From Theileria orientalis strain Shintoku (taxonomy: Eukaryota; Apicomplexa; Aconoidasida; Piroplasmida; Theileriidae): a stretch of DNA of 64,000 nt. Within the stretch, counting starts at the first letter, position 1, and every line of letters starts with the position of its first letter. This document shows, piece after piece, positions 48,624-60,485 of this stretch. The notes under the pieces were generated by a model, which was not told the DNA's origin, ran no database searches, and saw nothing but the letters and a program-made list of their open reading frames with translations. The position numbers and the translations under genes are program-made. The stretch covers positions 2,398,001-2,462,000 of the forward strand of contig NC_025260.1 in assembly GCF_000740895.1 (NCBI RefSeq), read 5' to 3'.

Positions 48624-50405
48624 CTAGTAGTAGTTTGTGTGCAGCCACTGCTTGGCCTTCTCAAGTAGAACGCTGCCCTTGTTCAGGGCAGTGACAAGGT
48701 TGTCCTTCAGCTCGTTGAGGTTCTGAATGGCCTGCTCCTCGATGGTGGGAACGGGGGGAGCCTCCCTCCTAGGGCGCCCGAAGTAGTCGTCGGAGCTGAA
48801 GGCGAGCGTGTCGGGGCTGACCTTGTGGCCCAAATTCGTCTGCGCGCTGGCGCAAGTGTTCCCGAAGAAGGCGTCGGAGGAAATCGACTTTTTGCCCTCA
48901 AACTGTGACAGGTCAGGCCTCACCGAGGGCCTGCTGCCCAGAGCAAACTCCTCGCCAACACTGGAAGACACGTTGCCGGCGGCGGCAGAGGCGGCGGGGA
49001 ACCCAATGGGCCCGCGGAGTGGCGAGGAAGCCGATTTAACATGTAAGGAAGAAGCAGAGTTGACGGCAAACGACTTGTCGGGGGAGGATGCGGGAGCAGG
49101 CACTGAGGAGGAGCCGCTGAGCGTGGGTGAATTCACAGGGACCTTGGTGCCGAAGGAAGCAGTGGAGCCCCTGACTGCGGCAGATCCAAAGGCGGACGAG
49201 GTCACTCCCACCGCTGAGCCGCCGGGAGCAGCCGCGCCAAAAGGCGAAGCGCCGCCGAATGCCGACGAGACGGGTCCGGGGGAGGCACCGCCAAAGGCCG
49301 AGGTGGCCGCCGGGCCGGTCACGTTTGCGAAGGACGCCTGCAGCACGTTCTGCTTTTCGAACGACTCAAAATCGAAGTCGTGCGCCTTACTGCTGAACTT
49401 GTTCCTCGCTCCCCTGGTGGAGCCGCCGTCAGTCCGAGCACCGAACGAAGACCCACCTACGTTGCTCAAGCGCCCGGAACTAGGGGGACTTGAGGAGGCG
49501 GCTGAGCCGGAAACAGCGCCCGAGAAAGCAGGCTTCGGGTTAACGAAGTCCAAATTGAACAGAGAATCGGCGGTGGTGGGCTTGTTTAAACTTTCGGGCT
49601 TAAAGTCCACGAAATCGGAAACGTCGTCAAAATCAAAGTGCGTTTGCGGCCCGTGGGCCTCTAAATTTTCGGCAACTTCGGGGGTTTCCGCTTCTGACCT
49701 TGCGATTGAGCCTTGGGCGTCGCCGCTCACCTCGGCGATGCTCGAGTTGGCGCTGGCGTTCAGACTAAACTCCCGGGCTCCGACCGACCCGAAGTCCAGC
49801 AGGTCAGAAAACGTGTCATTGTTGTCAGCCAGGAGCTTCTCCACGTCGTCGCGCATTGAACTAAGGACGCTTTGGAGCGTCTCACTGCCTTCGACAGCAC
49901 GCGGAACCGAGGGCTCAGACGGCCCCTCGTTCGAAGCCTCCTCGTCAACTACATTTGAAACTGAAACTTCATTTTTAGCCGCAGGTGAGTTATCGTTCCT
50001 CTTTCCAGTGTATTTGGACAGTTCTGCGTCGAGTTTAGCAGAGTAAGCGAGGAGTCGATTATTGGTGTAATTCAAGGGCTTTTTTAACAAATTTTCAGAG
50101 TTTAAGAATGAATTAAATTTACCGTTTCCGCCGAGAGATAGTCTAATCAGCTGATCCCTGGTGAATCTGTCCATATCCGTGGATCGGACGAAGGATATGT
50201 GCGAGCCCAACTGGCGATGCCTCCCCGAGCAGTTTAGGCACAAGTAGATGGAAAATGAGAGGGACGTCCAGTTTGGGTTGCTGAATCCGCAGTCGAAACA
50301 CGCGGTGTTCTCAGGCGCCGCGAACTGATGTCTGAAAAAGGCATCGCGATCCGCCTCGGAGACGAATCCCCGGCCGTCGACCTCCAAGCTGGGCAAAGAA
50401 TCCAT
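48624..50405 (-). CDS. ArfGAP zinc-finger protein with FG-rich tail
   Basis: 593 residues, single exon. The N-terminal ArfGAP domain has the CX2CX16CX2C zinc finger (Cys 36, 39, 56, 59) followed by GRHRQLGSHISFVRS, which contains the arginine finger region; it should stimulate GTP hydrolysis by Arf in Golgi/ER transport. The remaining ~450 residues are low in complexity: Ser/Ala/Gly/Pro with SAFGGASP twice and other FG dipeptides (SAFGSAAVRG, TASFG), recalling the AGFG/HRB group of ArfGAPs with FG repeats. The C-terminus is a short helix (EEQAIQNLNELKDNLVTAL). The gene is markedly GC-rich compared with the window. A long open frame on the opposite strand is a by-product of that composition. 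Confidence 0.9.
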   Translation of the reverse strand: MDSLPSLEVDGRGFVSEADRDAFFRHQFAAPENTACFDCGFSNPNWTSLSFSIYLCLNCSGRHRQLGSHISFVRSTDMDRFTRDQLIRLSLGGNGKFNSFLNSENLLKKPLNYTNNRLLAYSAKLDAELSKYTGKRNDNSPAAKNEVSVSNVVDEEASNEGPSEPSVPRAVEGSETLQSVLSSMRDDVEKLLADNNDTFSDLLDFGSVGAREFSLNASANSSIAEVSGDAQGSIARSEAETPEVAENLEAHGPQTHFDFDDVSDFVDFKPESLNKPTTADSLFNLDFVNPKPAFSGAVSGSAASSSPPSSGRLSNVGGSSFGARTDGGSTRGARNKFSSKAHDFDFESFEKQNVLQASFANVTGPAATSAFGGASPGPVSSAFGGASPFGAAAPGGSAVGVTSSAFGSAAVRGSTASFGTKVPVNSPTLSGSSSVPAPASSPDKSFAVNSASSLHVKSASSPLRGPIGFPAASAAAGNVSSSVGEEFALGSRPSVRPDLSQFEGKKSISSDAFFGNTCASAQTNLGHKVSPDTLAFSSDDYFGRPRREAPPVPTIEEQAIQNLNELKDNLVTALNKGSVLLEKAKQWLHTNYY

Positions 50406-50614
50406 AAATTATTCTCTACACATTTACTTTTTAAAGGGCTTACTTTGTACAAAAAATACTCTTATTTTTAGTGACACTGAGCTCGGGTGGTGCAAGGACA
50501 GCTGCCGACGCGAAGACACTCACCTGACGTACAAAGGGCGTATGCACAGATTGAAAAACGTTTAAGGGCCACACACCAACAAATATCTACCCACGTAGTT
50601 AAATATGCACAAGA

Positions 50615-52081
50615 TTAATCTAGAGAGGTAATCCACGGGTGGATGAGCGCCTCGGTGGCGGAGTTGAAGGCCGTCAGCTTTGCGAGCGCGGTTATGCAGA
50701 AGTCGAACATTTGTGGGCTGGCCGTCCACAGGCTCGACTTGAACACGTGGTTGGACTGGAGATGCCTGCCCTCGATGAAGGCGTAGAGCAGGTTTCCTAC
50801 CAGCCTAATGTCGTTCTGGTATTCCTTCGGGCTCCTCGAGAGCTTCGCGTCGTCGAGGTCGACGATCTTCGCGACCACGTCGTCGCCGTTGCAGAACTCG
50901 TCTTCGTGTGACCTGCAAATGATCACCGACTTCATGGTTAGCTTAGTGAGGGCCAGCGATCTCGAGTGCAGATACACGAGGGCCTTGAGCAGGCCCTTAA
51001 CTATCATTTTGAGCACCTTAAAGTTGATCAGGCTTGGTAGCGTGTTTATGTGATAGTCGGTGAGAGCCATGTGCTTAAAGCTGTTGAGGAGAATATAGTA
51101 GATTTGACCATTTTTTTGCTTGGGACGTGGGCTTTCAGAGTAACTGGAGTCTACGTTGGTAAGAAGTTGGGTTACCTCCACAAGGTTCGGGTGTGGCTGG
51201 TCAAACACGGTTTCGTAAATGTTGAAAATGTTGACGTCGTTGGTCAGCTTGAGAAGGTAGTAGTCGCCCGTGTTGTGGTCCACCACCTCGTACTCCTGAC
51301 GCTTAGTGCAACTTATAATTCTGGTCAGGCCGTATTTTGTTATCGGGTGACCAGTGGAGCTCTTTACGACAAACACAACGTCCTCCTTTTCCTCCTTGCT
51401 GGCAACAAATCCGTTCAGAGAATTAGTCTTGTTTATGGATAGATTAATGGGCTTGAATACTGCGTATTGGATCGAGTCGCCATCGAATCGCTTAAGGGGC
51501 TTGTCCACAGGTTTCGAGTGTAAATCTGTATTCCTCAGAGAGGTGTTAGGATCAGTTACCAAAGCCAGGGGCTTAGTCAGGCAATTCTTGTTAGACTCTA
51601 AGCAGAACTTGCGGAATCTGTAGATCAGACTCCCCCAGGTGTTATTTCTGAGGTGATTGCAGCACTTCATGGGTTCAGTCCTTCTGCATCGCGTCATGTT
51701 CCTACCGTTGGGGGCTCTTTCCGACGAAAGGGCGGGACCACAGGTGTTTAAATCTTCGGGAAAGTTAAAGCCGTTTAAATTAAAATCTGTGTGAAAACAT
51801 GGGCATGAGTATCTGCGTAGCAGTGTGCTATCCGTACTCCTGACGTAGTCTTCAAAAGATTGAGAATGAATCAAGTTTATGAACTCTTCCTCGTTGTTCA
51901 AAGAGAAGTTAATGTCACCGTTAAGGCAGGTGTTCGGGAAATCGGTGTTCGGAGGGTGTGAGAATGTTGCCGAATCCGATAACAAGGTGGAATCCATACC
52001 GTCTGACAGCTGGCCATCTTTAAATATGTTCTGGCGATCCGTAGAAACATCCAATATAGCGTTAGAGGGTGTCTCTCCCAT
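50615..52081 (-). CDS. Pseudokinase-like protein
   Basis: 488 residues, single exon, no signal peptide. The N-terminal ~230 residues are Asn/Ser-rich with cysteines (YSCPCFH, then CRRTEPMKCCNH). The C-terminal ~245 residues follow a protein-kinase layout: an N-lobe with GDYYLLKLTND (Lys near 273), helix-rich LKMIVKGLLKALVYLHSRSL, and a final NSATEALIHPWI as in kinase subdomain XI. At the catalytic loop, where HRDLKPEN is expected, the sequence is LALTKLTMKSVII, so the catalytic Asp is missing; DFG is replaced by DLD (KIVDLDDAKL). It is therefore predicted to be inactive and to serve as a scaffold or allosteric partner. Confidence 0.8.
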   Translation of the reverse strand: MGETPSNAILDVSTDRQNIFKDGQLSDGMDSTLLSDSATFSHPPNTDFPNTCLNGDINFSLNNEEEFINLIHSQSFEDYVRSTDSTLLRRYSCPCFHTDFNLNGFNFPEDLNTCGPALSSERAPNGRNMTRCRRTEPMKCCNHLRNNTWGSLIYRFRKFCLESNKNCLTKPLALVTDPNTSLRNTDLHSKPVDKPLKRFDGDSIQYAVFKPINLSINKTNSLNGFVASKEEKEDVVFVVKSSTGHPITKYGLTRIISCTKRQEYEVVDHNTGDYYLLKLTNDVNIFNIYETVFDQPHPNLVEVTQLLTNVDSSYSESPRPKQKNGQIYYILLNSFKHMALTDYHINTLPSLINFKVLKMIVKGLLKALVYLHSRSLALTKLTMKSVIICRSHEDEFCNGDDVVAKIVDLDDAKLSRSPKEYQNDIRLVGNLLYAFIEGRHLQSNHVFKSSLWTASPQMFDFCITALAKLTAFNSATEALIHPWITSLD

Positions 52082-52904
52082 TTTAAAATTTAAACCTTAA
52101 TTAAAGAAACAAAATGATCGAGGTGGCGCCAATTTAGTTAAAAACTAGGAAACAAAAAGAAAAAAACAAATTAATCGGGAGTAACAATCAATCCAAGAAA
52201 CAAGGTTTAAGAATGTACCATGCAAAAAAGAAAATAAATCTACGAAATGAGCAAACAGAGTAGGGATTCCTTTAAAAAAATAATAATTATAATTGGAAAA
52301 GGTTAAAGATACGGCTGCGTTGAAACAATCAATTGTTTAACCGAATTGTAGAGTAAATTCAATTAAACCATCCTTCCTCAAAATCCAACAAATATTATCA
52401 CACAAACAATTTCCAATATCCAATTATAAAAAAACACAATTAATTAGTTCATTGGCCGATATGTCAATAAGGAATTTGTGTCAACTTATCGATCATGTCG
52501 GGTATCAGATAGCCAAAGATAAATATAATCGATTCCATTAACTTTTATATTGCATGATTGGAATATTTTTTTTAACTACCTCAATAATGAACTATTGATA
52601 TGAAAACATTAAAGATTCTTAAATCCTTGTTTATTAATGGCCAGAATATAATTCATATGGTAGATTCTTTCTGATGGGAGAATTGGGTTACAAAATTATT
52701 TTATTTTTCTTATATTCGTACACATCGGTAATCTAACTCTGATTTTCATAATTTTATTGTTGGCCCTGGGCGTCTCGCCTGCCAGAATTCACACACCATA
52801 CACATTATGTTATACTTGCAAGTTTCTGCTAGAAATTTGTTTATCTCCCGCCATGTAACTTATTTATACACCATATTAGTGTTGTATAAGTTTTAATGTA
52901 AGTC
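52082..52904. other. Intergenic region upstream of pseudokinase
   Basis: 823 bp, AT-rich, non-coding on both strands. It holds the pseudokinase promoter and the 3' UTR of the next minus-strand gene. No repeat seen. Confidence 0.6.
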
Positions 52905-53996
52905 TTACTCTGATTTCTCCCTCAGAGCCTTTGATTCCTTCTCCTCCACAAACTTCATTATGGTCATTTTGCCTTTGTGTTTTTTGAATCCGTGACCTTC
53001 CACATACAGGCTCCCGTTTAGTTTCAACAGGTGTACAATGGAACCGTCAACAGAGTAGAGGCCGTGCTTGACCCTTTCCCATTTCAACGATGAATTGTGA
53101 GAATTGTGCCAGCTTTCCAATTCCTTTTCCACAGGCTCCGGAAACTTGGCAACAAACTCGTGAGTAGGCTTTCCGATGTTGATTTTCACCCTCTTCTGAG
53201 AGTTGGCGAGGTTTTCATTTTCATTCTTTATCTTATCCAGAAACTGATTCAACTTAATCTTCCTCTCAGATCTCTTTAAGTCCGGTGACTTGTTCAGAAC
53301 ACAGGACTTATCCTGAGTCTTTGAATAAGTTTTTGGATTTTCTTTGGGTTTTTCCAGCTCAGCTATTGAGTCGCTTATAAAATTCTTTGTCAAAATTGGC
53401 ACCGCATTCTCCCTATTCTCGATTATTTCAACAGATCTGGAAGAGGGATGACTGTTATTACTGATGATTCTGTCTTCATTGTTCAAGGCCCTCTTGTTAA
53501 CAACTGGAGGAACAGGTGTGTTGTTTTTGTAAGTGTAATTTTCAAATGGATAAGGGTTGTTTAAAATTTTAGTATTTGAGGTATCTCTGATTGCACTATG
53601 ATTCCTAATGATGGAGTTGCCTCCATTACTTGTCAAGTAGCCTCTGTGGTAATTAGGGTAATTGAGAATAGGAATGTTGCGGAACCCATCGAAACCTGTT
53701 TACATAGTGATTTCATAATAAATAGTATAGTAAATACAGTATTAATATCAACCACCTCTGTTTAAATTTGAAACATTGTTGACAAAATTAACGTTTACGA
53801 TAGAGGAACCTAACAAATAGTTGGAATTGTGTTTAGAGGCCTGAGCATTGTGCTGCCTAAAATCATTTGGAGGGAGGCATCTGCCGAATTCGGAAACGTT
53901 ATTGGGTTTCACAGGAATTGCACTGTTAGACCTTCTTCTAGAGTTAACGAAAACCCTTTCATGAGGTTTGTAAAAGGACATTCGAGGAACATCCAT
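52905..53996 (-). CDS. Basic, Asn/Lys-rich protein of unknown function
   Basis: 343 residues, exons 53996-53756 and 53695-52905. The N-terminal ~200 residues are disordered and Asn/Arg/Ser-rich (VFVNSRRRSNSAIP). The C-terminus is more ordered: KKHKGKMTIMKFVEEK follows LLKLNGSLYVEGHGF. Lysine-rich stretches (KIKLNQFLDKIKNENENL) suggest a nuclear or RNA-associated protein. No signal peptide or membrane segment. No family recognised. Confidence 0.75.
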
Positions 53997-54976
53997 TTAT
54001 ATATCTAAATTACATATATTTGTCAAATGTGTAATATATAATATATATTAATAAATAAATATGAGTGAACCGAGGATCCTTTTGAATTTAAAAGATCACA
54101 AATAATCCAGGTGAACATCGAAAGTAATGCCTTCGTACCACTGAGTGAATTTTGAAAATGGATGAGCCATAATTGACATATATAGGTAGAATCGATTATA
54201 TAATATATATGTTTTTGTTTTATGTGTAAATATTTAGATTTTTTGGAAAAAAACTTGAAGATTCAGCAGATCAATTAAATATTGGAAGGTGAATCAAGAA
54301 TAAAGTATAGAAAAATAAACTAGTGGTATATTAAGAACATATTGATACAAAAATTGTTTAAAAAAATTAACTTTTCAAAAAATCTTATAATATTGTAAAA
54401 TATAGTCAATTTTAGACTGATTTTGTTTAAATTGGCACATATGGTGTAATATTTTAATAGCATAGGATTTTGTTAGATTTTTGTTGATATTTTATAAATT
54501 TTATTCAAATAATATTATACCAAAGCCCTTCTATTAAAATTCGTTTTTGAGTGTTTAATAGAATGCTTTGCGTTAATGTGTGAATATTAATATTATTTGT
54601 ATTTTTAAAAATGGATTTTATTTTAACTCTATCTGGTTAAAAATTGATTTGTTTTACCACTGGATGATATTTGGCATTTAAATACATTCTTCTAAATTTA
54701 TTCTCGAGTTAATCTGTATAATAGTTTTGTACAATATTGTATTAACTAATAAAGGTCAATAAAATAGAAACCAAGTTCTTGATTATGTTTAAAAAACAAT
54801 TTGGGATTATATCGTAAATTTCCGTGCTAATGTGTAAGGATGTAATATATTAATTTTGTAAAATAGGTTAACAAATTTGTAAATGTAATAAATAGAATTA
54901 ATATACTAAAATTTTAGTAGAATTTTAATGTTTAAGAAATAAAATTGACATAAAATAAAATTTGTTGCTATATAAA
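53997..54976. other. Long divergent intergenic region
   Basis: 980 bp, extremely AT-rich, between a minus-strand gene and the + strand myosin. The longest gene-free stretch in the window; no ORF, RNA gene or repeat seen. It must carry both promoters. Confidence 0.6.
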
Positions 54977-57900
54977 ATGGTTCCGGATCCAGTTAGTCCA
55001 ATTGGCGCTACCAAATTGGTAGCGAAGCGTAAAGGAGAGCACTTTACGAAGCAGGAATCTAAGGTACAAAATGTAGAATATTTGGCTGGAGGAAAGGTGT
55101 GGGTAAAAACAGACGACGATGAAATGTTTGTTGAGTGTACAGTAAAGTCAGTGGAAGGAGATAACCTACACGTGAATTTGCGAGGAAATGAAGAAGTAGT
55201 AAACCTGAAAGATTGTTTAAACAGCTTGCCAGATTTCGATTCACTGGCAGTTAACGACCTGGCAAAAATACCTCACGCCAACAGCGCGGTGGTATTGAAG
55301 ATACTGAGTGATCGCTTCAGCCAAGATAAGATATATGTAAGTTGATAGATATTTGTAATAGTTAATGTGATGTTAAGATATTGAATAAATAAAAATTGGT
55401 TAGGTGTATGCTGGGAAGTTGTTGGTGGCACTGAACCCATTTAAAAAAATAGAAAACTTGTACGATGACTTTATAATAGAGAGGTACAAAAAGGCAGATA
55501 CAAGTCTGGGCTTCCCAGTGGATTTGGAGCCACACACATACGCAGTGGGACAGTGCGCAATAAACGGCCTTTTTAAGAACAATAAGAATCAATCCTGCAT
55601 CGTGAGTGGTGAGTCGGGAGCAGGAAAGACGGAAACAGCAAAGCAGCTGATGAACTTTTTCGCATACTCGAAATCAAACGCAAATAAAAGTAAGTGAATT
55701 AAATATTGTCAATATATAAGTATATTGAATTACTCATTGATTAACATGGAATTGTAGGTAGCAAGGTACAGGATATTATACTGGGAAGTAACGCACTACT
55801 GGAGTCGTTTGGAAACGCAAAAACGATCAACAACAACAACAGTAGTAGGTTCGGAAAGTTCATGAAGCTGAACGTGTTGCAAGAAGGAGGAATCGTGGGA
55901 GGAGTGATGAGCAGCTACATGTTGGAAATATCGAGAGTGGAGTTCCAGAACGAAAACGAAAGGAACTTTCACCTGTTCTACCAGGTGCTGAGAGGCCTGA
56001 GCAGGACTGAGTTGGAGTCGTACGGGTACATGGAAATGAAGGAATACCACTACCTGAACCAGAGTAACTGCTACGACGTGCCAGGAATAGACGACGTGAA
56101 GGATTTCGGAAGAGTGCTGGCGCAACTGAATAAGCTGTTCGAACCTGAGCTTTTGGCGAATTTCTTCCAAATCATCTCAGGAATATTGCTCTGCGGGAAC
56201 GTGGAGTTCGAGGAGGAGAGTAGGCTTGGAGTAGATTCGGCAGCAAAAATATCCAACGAGGCGCTGTTCAGGAAGCTGACGGAGCTGTTCGGATTAGATT
56301 ACACAGCCACCGAGAAGGCAATAGTGGAGAAGGTGATAAGAATACAGGAAAACACAATAGAGTCGGCAGTGACGACAGCAGTGGCACAAGTGAACATAAG
56401 AGCACTGTCGAAGGACCTGTACGGGTTCTTGTTCAAGTACATAATAGAATTGCTAAACAACTTCACGTCAAGCGAGGCGAAAGCACAGGCTGACGGAGGA
56501 AAAGTAGGCCAGGAAGGGTTCGTAGGAATACTTGACATATACGGGTTCGAGTACTTCAAGTACAACACGTACGAGCAGCTCCTGATCAACTACGCGAACG
56601 AGAAGCTGCAGAAGTACTTCATCAACAACGTGTTCACGAGTGAGCTCTCACTGTACGAGAGCGAGAAGATAGACGTGTCCTCGATAGTGTACAGCGATAA
56701 CTCAGTGATACTGGACATATTTGAGAAAAAAAACTGCGGAATATTCCCGTTCCTGTACGAGCAGTGCGTGATAGAGTCAGGCTCCTCAGAAGCGTTTACA
56801 AGAAGCTGTAACACGAGAATAAAAAACGATTATTACCTGCCGCCGAAAGGAAACGTGAACGAATTTACAATAGTGCACACAGCCTGTAAGGTGATCTACA
56901 ATACAGACGAATTTATATCGAAAAATAAGCACTCTCTGTCAGAAGTGATGGTGAATCTGCTTATGGAAAGTAATAATAAGCTCTTGAAGGACATGGTGAC
57001 GCACTCGTTCCTGACAGAATTGGCAGAAATGACAGCAGCAGAGGAACAGACAGGAAGATCAAGCAGAGTTAGCAGAGCGTCAAAGTCAGGAACGAAGTTA
57101 TTTGTGGGAAACAAGTTCATCAAGAGCATAAACGAGCTTATAGCATGTCTAGAGGAGACGGACTCGCACTTCGTAAGGTGCGTGAAGACGAATCAGCTGA
57201 AGCAGAGCAACTACTTCGACGTGAAGGGCGTGTACGGGCAGTTGAATTCCCTGAGTATACTGGAGGCAATACAGATAATACACAAGGGATACGCCTACAA
57301 ATCACCGTTTAAGGAGTTCATCAAGGATAACCAGTTTGTGTATAACTTGCTGGTGGGAGATCAGGGGCCATCGAGTGAAGGAAGGTCGCCATCAGATGAA
57401 GCAGAGTCAGATAAGGAAAACGCACTGAAGATGGTGAAGCTGCTGGAAATACCGGAAAATGAGTACCAGATAGGTCTGACGAGGATATTCTTGAAGAAGA
57501 ACGGGTGGATACTTCTGGAACAGTCGCATTTGAAATTTTCACAGCTGCTGGCGCCATTGTCGAATATGCTGAACAAGTATTACTTCAGCTACGTGAACAG
57601 AATGGCGTACCTGAGAAGGCTGCAAATGGTAGAGAGGTTCCAGAGCTTGGCAAGAAAGTACGCACTAGTGGGAGACAAGTTTAAGAAGGTGGCTCTGGTA
57701 AATGACCTGGTGGGCCTGGTGGTATTGCTTAACTGGCTTAACATGGATCAGAAGACGTTGGCGTCAGTGGTGTTGATCCAGTCGATGTACAGAATGAAGG
57801 TGCAGAGGCAGAAGTACCTGTCGGAGCTGGAGGAGCTGAGGAGGGAGAGCAGAAGAAGAGCGGCGAGAAAGAGGCTGGCCAAGTTTAAGTCATACATGTG

Positions 57901-60202
57901 GTTCTGCGTGTTCGGACTGTACCTGCAGAGGCTGTACAGAGTGGCGCAAGTGACAAAGGCGGCGACGAAGATACAGGCGGCCTGGAGAATGCACAGGTGC
58001 ATAGCAGCGTACAACCACCTGCGCTACAAAACGCTGAAGGACTACGCAGCAACGGTAGTGCAGAAGAACGTGCGCTGCTACCTCCAAGTGAAAAACTACG
58101 AATTCATGAGACACGTGGAGCCGAACGTAGTATTAATACAGGTAAACAATAGACTAGCGTTACTAGCACTATTAGTAGCATTGTAATGGTAGTTTGATAG
58201 TATTAGTGGTAACATTGTTAGCAAAGAGGTATTAGAAATGATGCAAACGTAACTTCACGGATGTAAATAATTATGTGTAGAGTCACTTCAGAGGATGGTT
58301 GGTGAGAAGGTTCGTTGATTCCAAGGTGGAGGTGTTCAAGTGGATAAGGAACAGACTGAATTTGTACAACAAGGTGTACATGCTCCAAAATGTAGTAAGA
58401 ACGGTACTGACAGTTCAGAGGTTTAGGACCCTGAAAGAAGATTTGTTAACACTGCAGAGGTAAGTTAACAGTGGTATTACGAATAGATAGTTATCGAGTG
58501 TATAGCTCAACCACTGGTAAATATTATTTTGTTAGTTACTTCTGGACGAGGTGTTGGTACGTGGAGATGATACGCATAATGTGGGCAAGTAACACAATTA
58601 AAAGGTACTGGAGAAAGTATAAGTTCAGAAAACTGAGATATGAGGGGAAGGATGAGTTGTTGGAGGATGAGTATAAGAGGAAAGTGCAACAAATCACCAG
58701 AGGTGAAATAGTGACGTCACTGTCACTGCTTCAAGTAAGTCATAGTCAATAGATGAATAAATTAAACTGTGACCTGACGTATATTTGATAATAATTATTA
58801 TAGACCTACAAGTCAGGATTGCTGCCAGTGCACGTGAACGTGTCCACGAAATTGGATGAATTCTACCCAAATGGCTGGAGTAACACGCTGAGTATGATAC
58901 TGAAAGTAAACGGAGATAAGAGCGTGTCTAGCATATCGATGGGATCGTTCCACACGGTGGTGGTGTTGAATGAGTCGTTTGTATATGCATTCGGACTCAA
59001 CGACTATAACCAGCTGGGATACAACAGTGAGAGAGAAAGTAGTATGAACCCAAATAAAGTCAACGTGAGGCTGGAGCCGATCATTATGATCAGAGAAGGG
59101 CTTAAGGTGAAGCAAATGGAGTGCGGCCTGGAGCACTCAGTAATGTTACTTGACGACGGAAGCACGTACACCTGGGGACTCAATCGCAACGGACAGTGTG
59201 GACAGATGCAGCAGTACGAAGTAATAACGAAGCCGACACTGGTGACATTTAACAATAGAAGTAAGTCAGAGCAGAGTAGTGAGCTTAGATACAAATATTA
59301 AACAGGTATATGTACAAACCGGCCAGAAGAGCCTAGAGTATCAACTTAGAATAGTTAGCCTCAGATATAATCTCGAATACTTGGATCAAACAAAATGTTT
59401 AGGCCCTGTAAGGAGGATTAGCGCAGGAGACTATCACGTATGCTGTCTAAACTACGAAGATGAGTTGTTTGTTTGGGGGAAGGCGTTCCACCTGGGACTG
59501 ACCGGAGAAGACCTGTTCAAGCCTGCGAAACTCAATACACCATTTAACTTAAAGTCAGTATACTCAGGAAAACAAGTAACTTACCTGCTGGACAGGCAAT
59601 CGAGTCTATATAGCTTTGGAACAACATATAACGGGCAGTTGGGTTACCCAGTGAGTGAGCAGAATCAACAGCAAGAAAAAGAGTGGAATAAAAGAGGTGT
59701 AAACTACAAGGAGACTCAAGAGGGACTGAGAGCAGATAACAACGCAATTTTCTACAAGTTCGTGGCCAGTCACATAGTGGACGTGAGCGTCGGAAACAAT
59801 TTCACAGTGGCCTTGGATGTGTACGGAAATCTGCTGCAATGGGGAACATTCTTGGTAGTAAACCCTGAAAACGACACCTTTGAAAAAAAAGTAGAGTATA
59901 CCCCGTTCATAGTTAGAGTCGACAAGCAACAGCTGAGGTCACCTGTGGCGAAAGTGTCTGTAGGATGGTGGGAAGTCAATCTTCTAACGGAATCGTTGAG
60001 TTTATACGGATATAACTACCTAAAAATGGAAAAGGTACATGGAGAAGGCGATGGAACGGAACGAAATGCTACACATCGGAAAAACGAGTGGAACTATAAA
60101 CCAATGTTGTTCAGCTACCAGGGGCTGACAGGAATTAACCCAAAAGATGTAAAAACACTCTCTTCTCCCACAATAACAGTGACTATGATAAAAAAAAATT
60201 GA
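54977..60202 (+). CDS. Myosin with IQ region and C-terminal RCC1/ATS1-like repeats (MyoH-like)
   Basis: 1592 residues, seven exons: 54977-55336, 55404-55689, 55758-58141, 58281-58459, 58536-58734, 58804-59260 and 59289-60202. Motor domain: P-loop GESGAGKTETAK (about 189-200), switch I NNNNSSRFGKF, switch II DIYGFEYFK, and an actin-side segment CLEETDSHFVRCVK. A basic neck follows with several IQ-like helices (VVLIQSMYRMKVQRQKY, ATKIQAAWRMHRC, TVVQKNVRCYLQVKNYEF). From about residue 1140, RCC1-type repeats appear: SMGSFHTVVVLNESFVYAFG, ECGLEHSVMLLDDGSTYTWG, ISAGDYHVC, SVGNNFTVALDVYGNLLQWG. This architecture is that of Toxoplasma MyoH, a conoid-associated motor whose RCC1-like part associates with microtubules (family knowledge). 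The subclass assignment is inference. Confidence 0.92.
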
Positions 60203-60485
60203 ACTGTTAACGAATTACACAAAGGAGTGGAGACAAACGAAAAAGTCAGTTCGCCGTACATGTGAAAGTGCCCAAGTACATATGTAGTGTAGAAATATTA
60301 AATGAACTGAAACCCCCTAGGAATTCATTCAAAAAACATTTTTAAAGAAATTCCAATTAATGTATTATAGTTTACATCGTAATAAACACTGTATACGATT
60401 GTCTGTCCCCCATTGTATTAACAAGAAGTTAATATTGTGATCCATAACGCAGTTTACACAAAAACATATATAAACAAACAGCTCA
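60203..60485. other. Intergenic region between myosin and PqiA-like gene
   Basis: 283 bp, AT-rich, tandem orientation; nothing recognisable. Confidence 0.5.

Noticed and set aside
48808..50046. 412-codon ORF on the + strand
   Set aside because: It is the mirror of the ArfGAP coding sequence, open only because that gene is GC-rich. The minus-strand frame has the ArfGAP zinc finger; the + frame has no domain.
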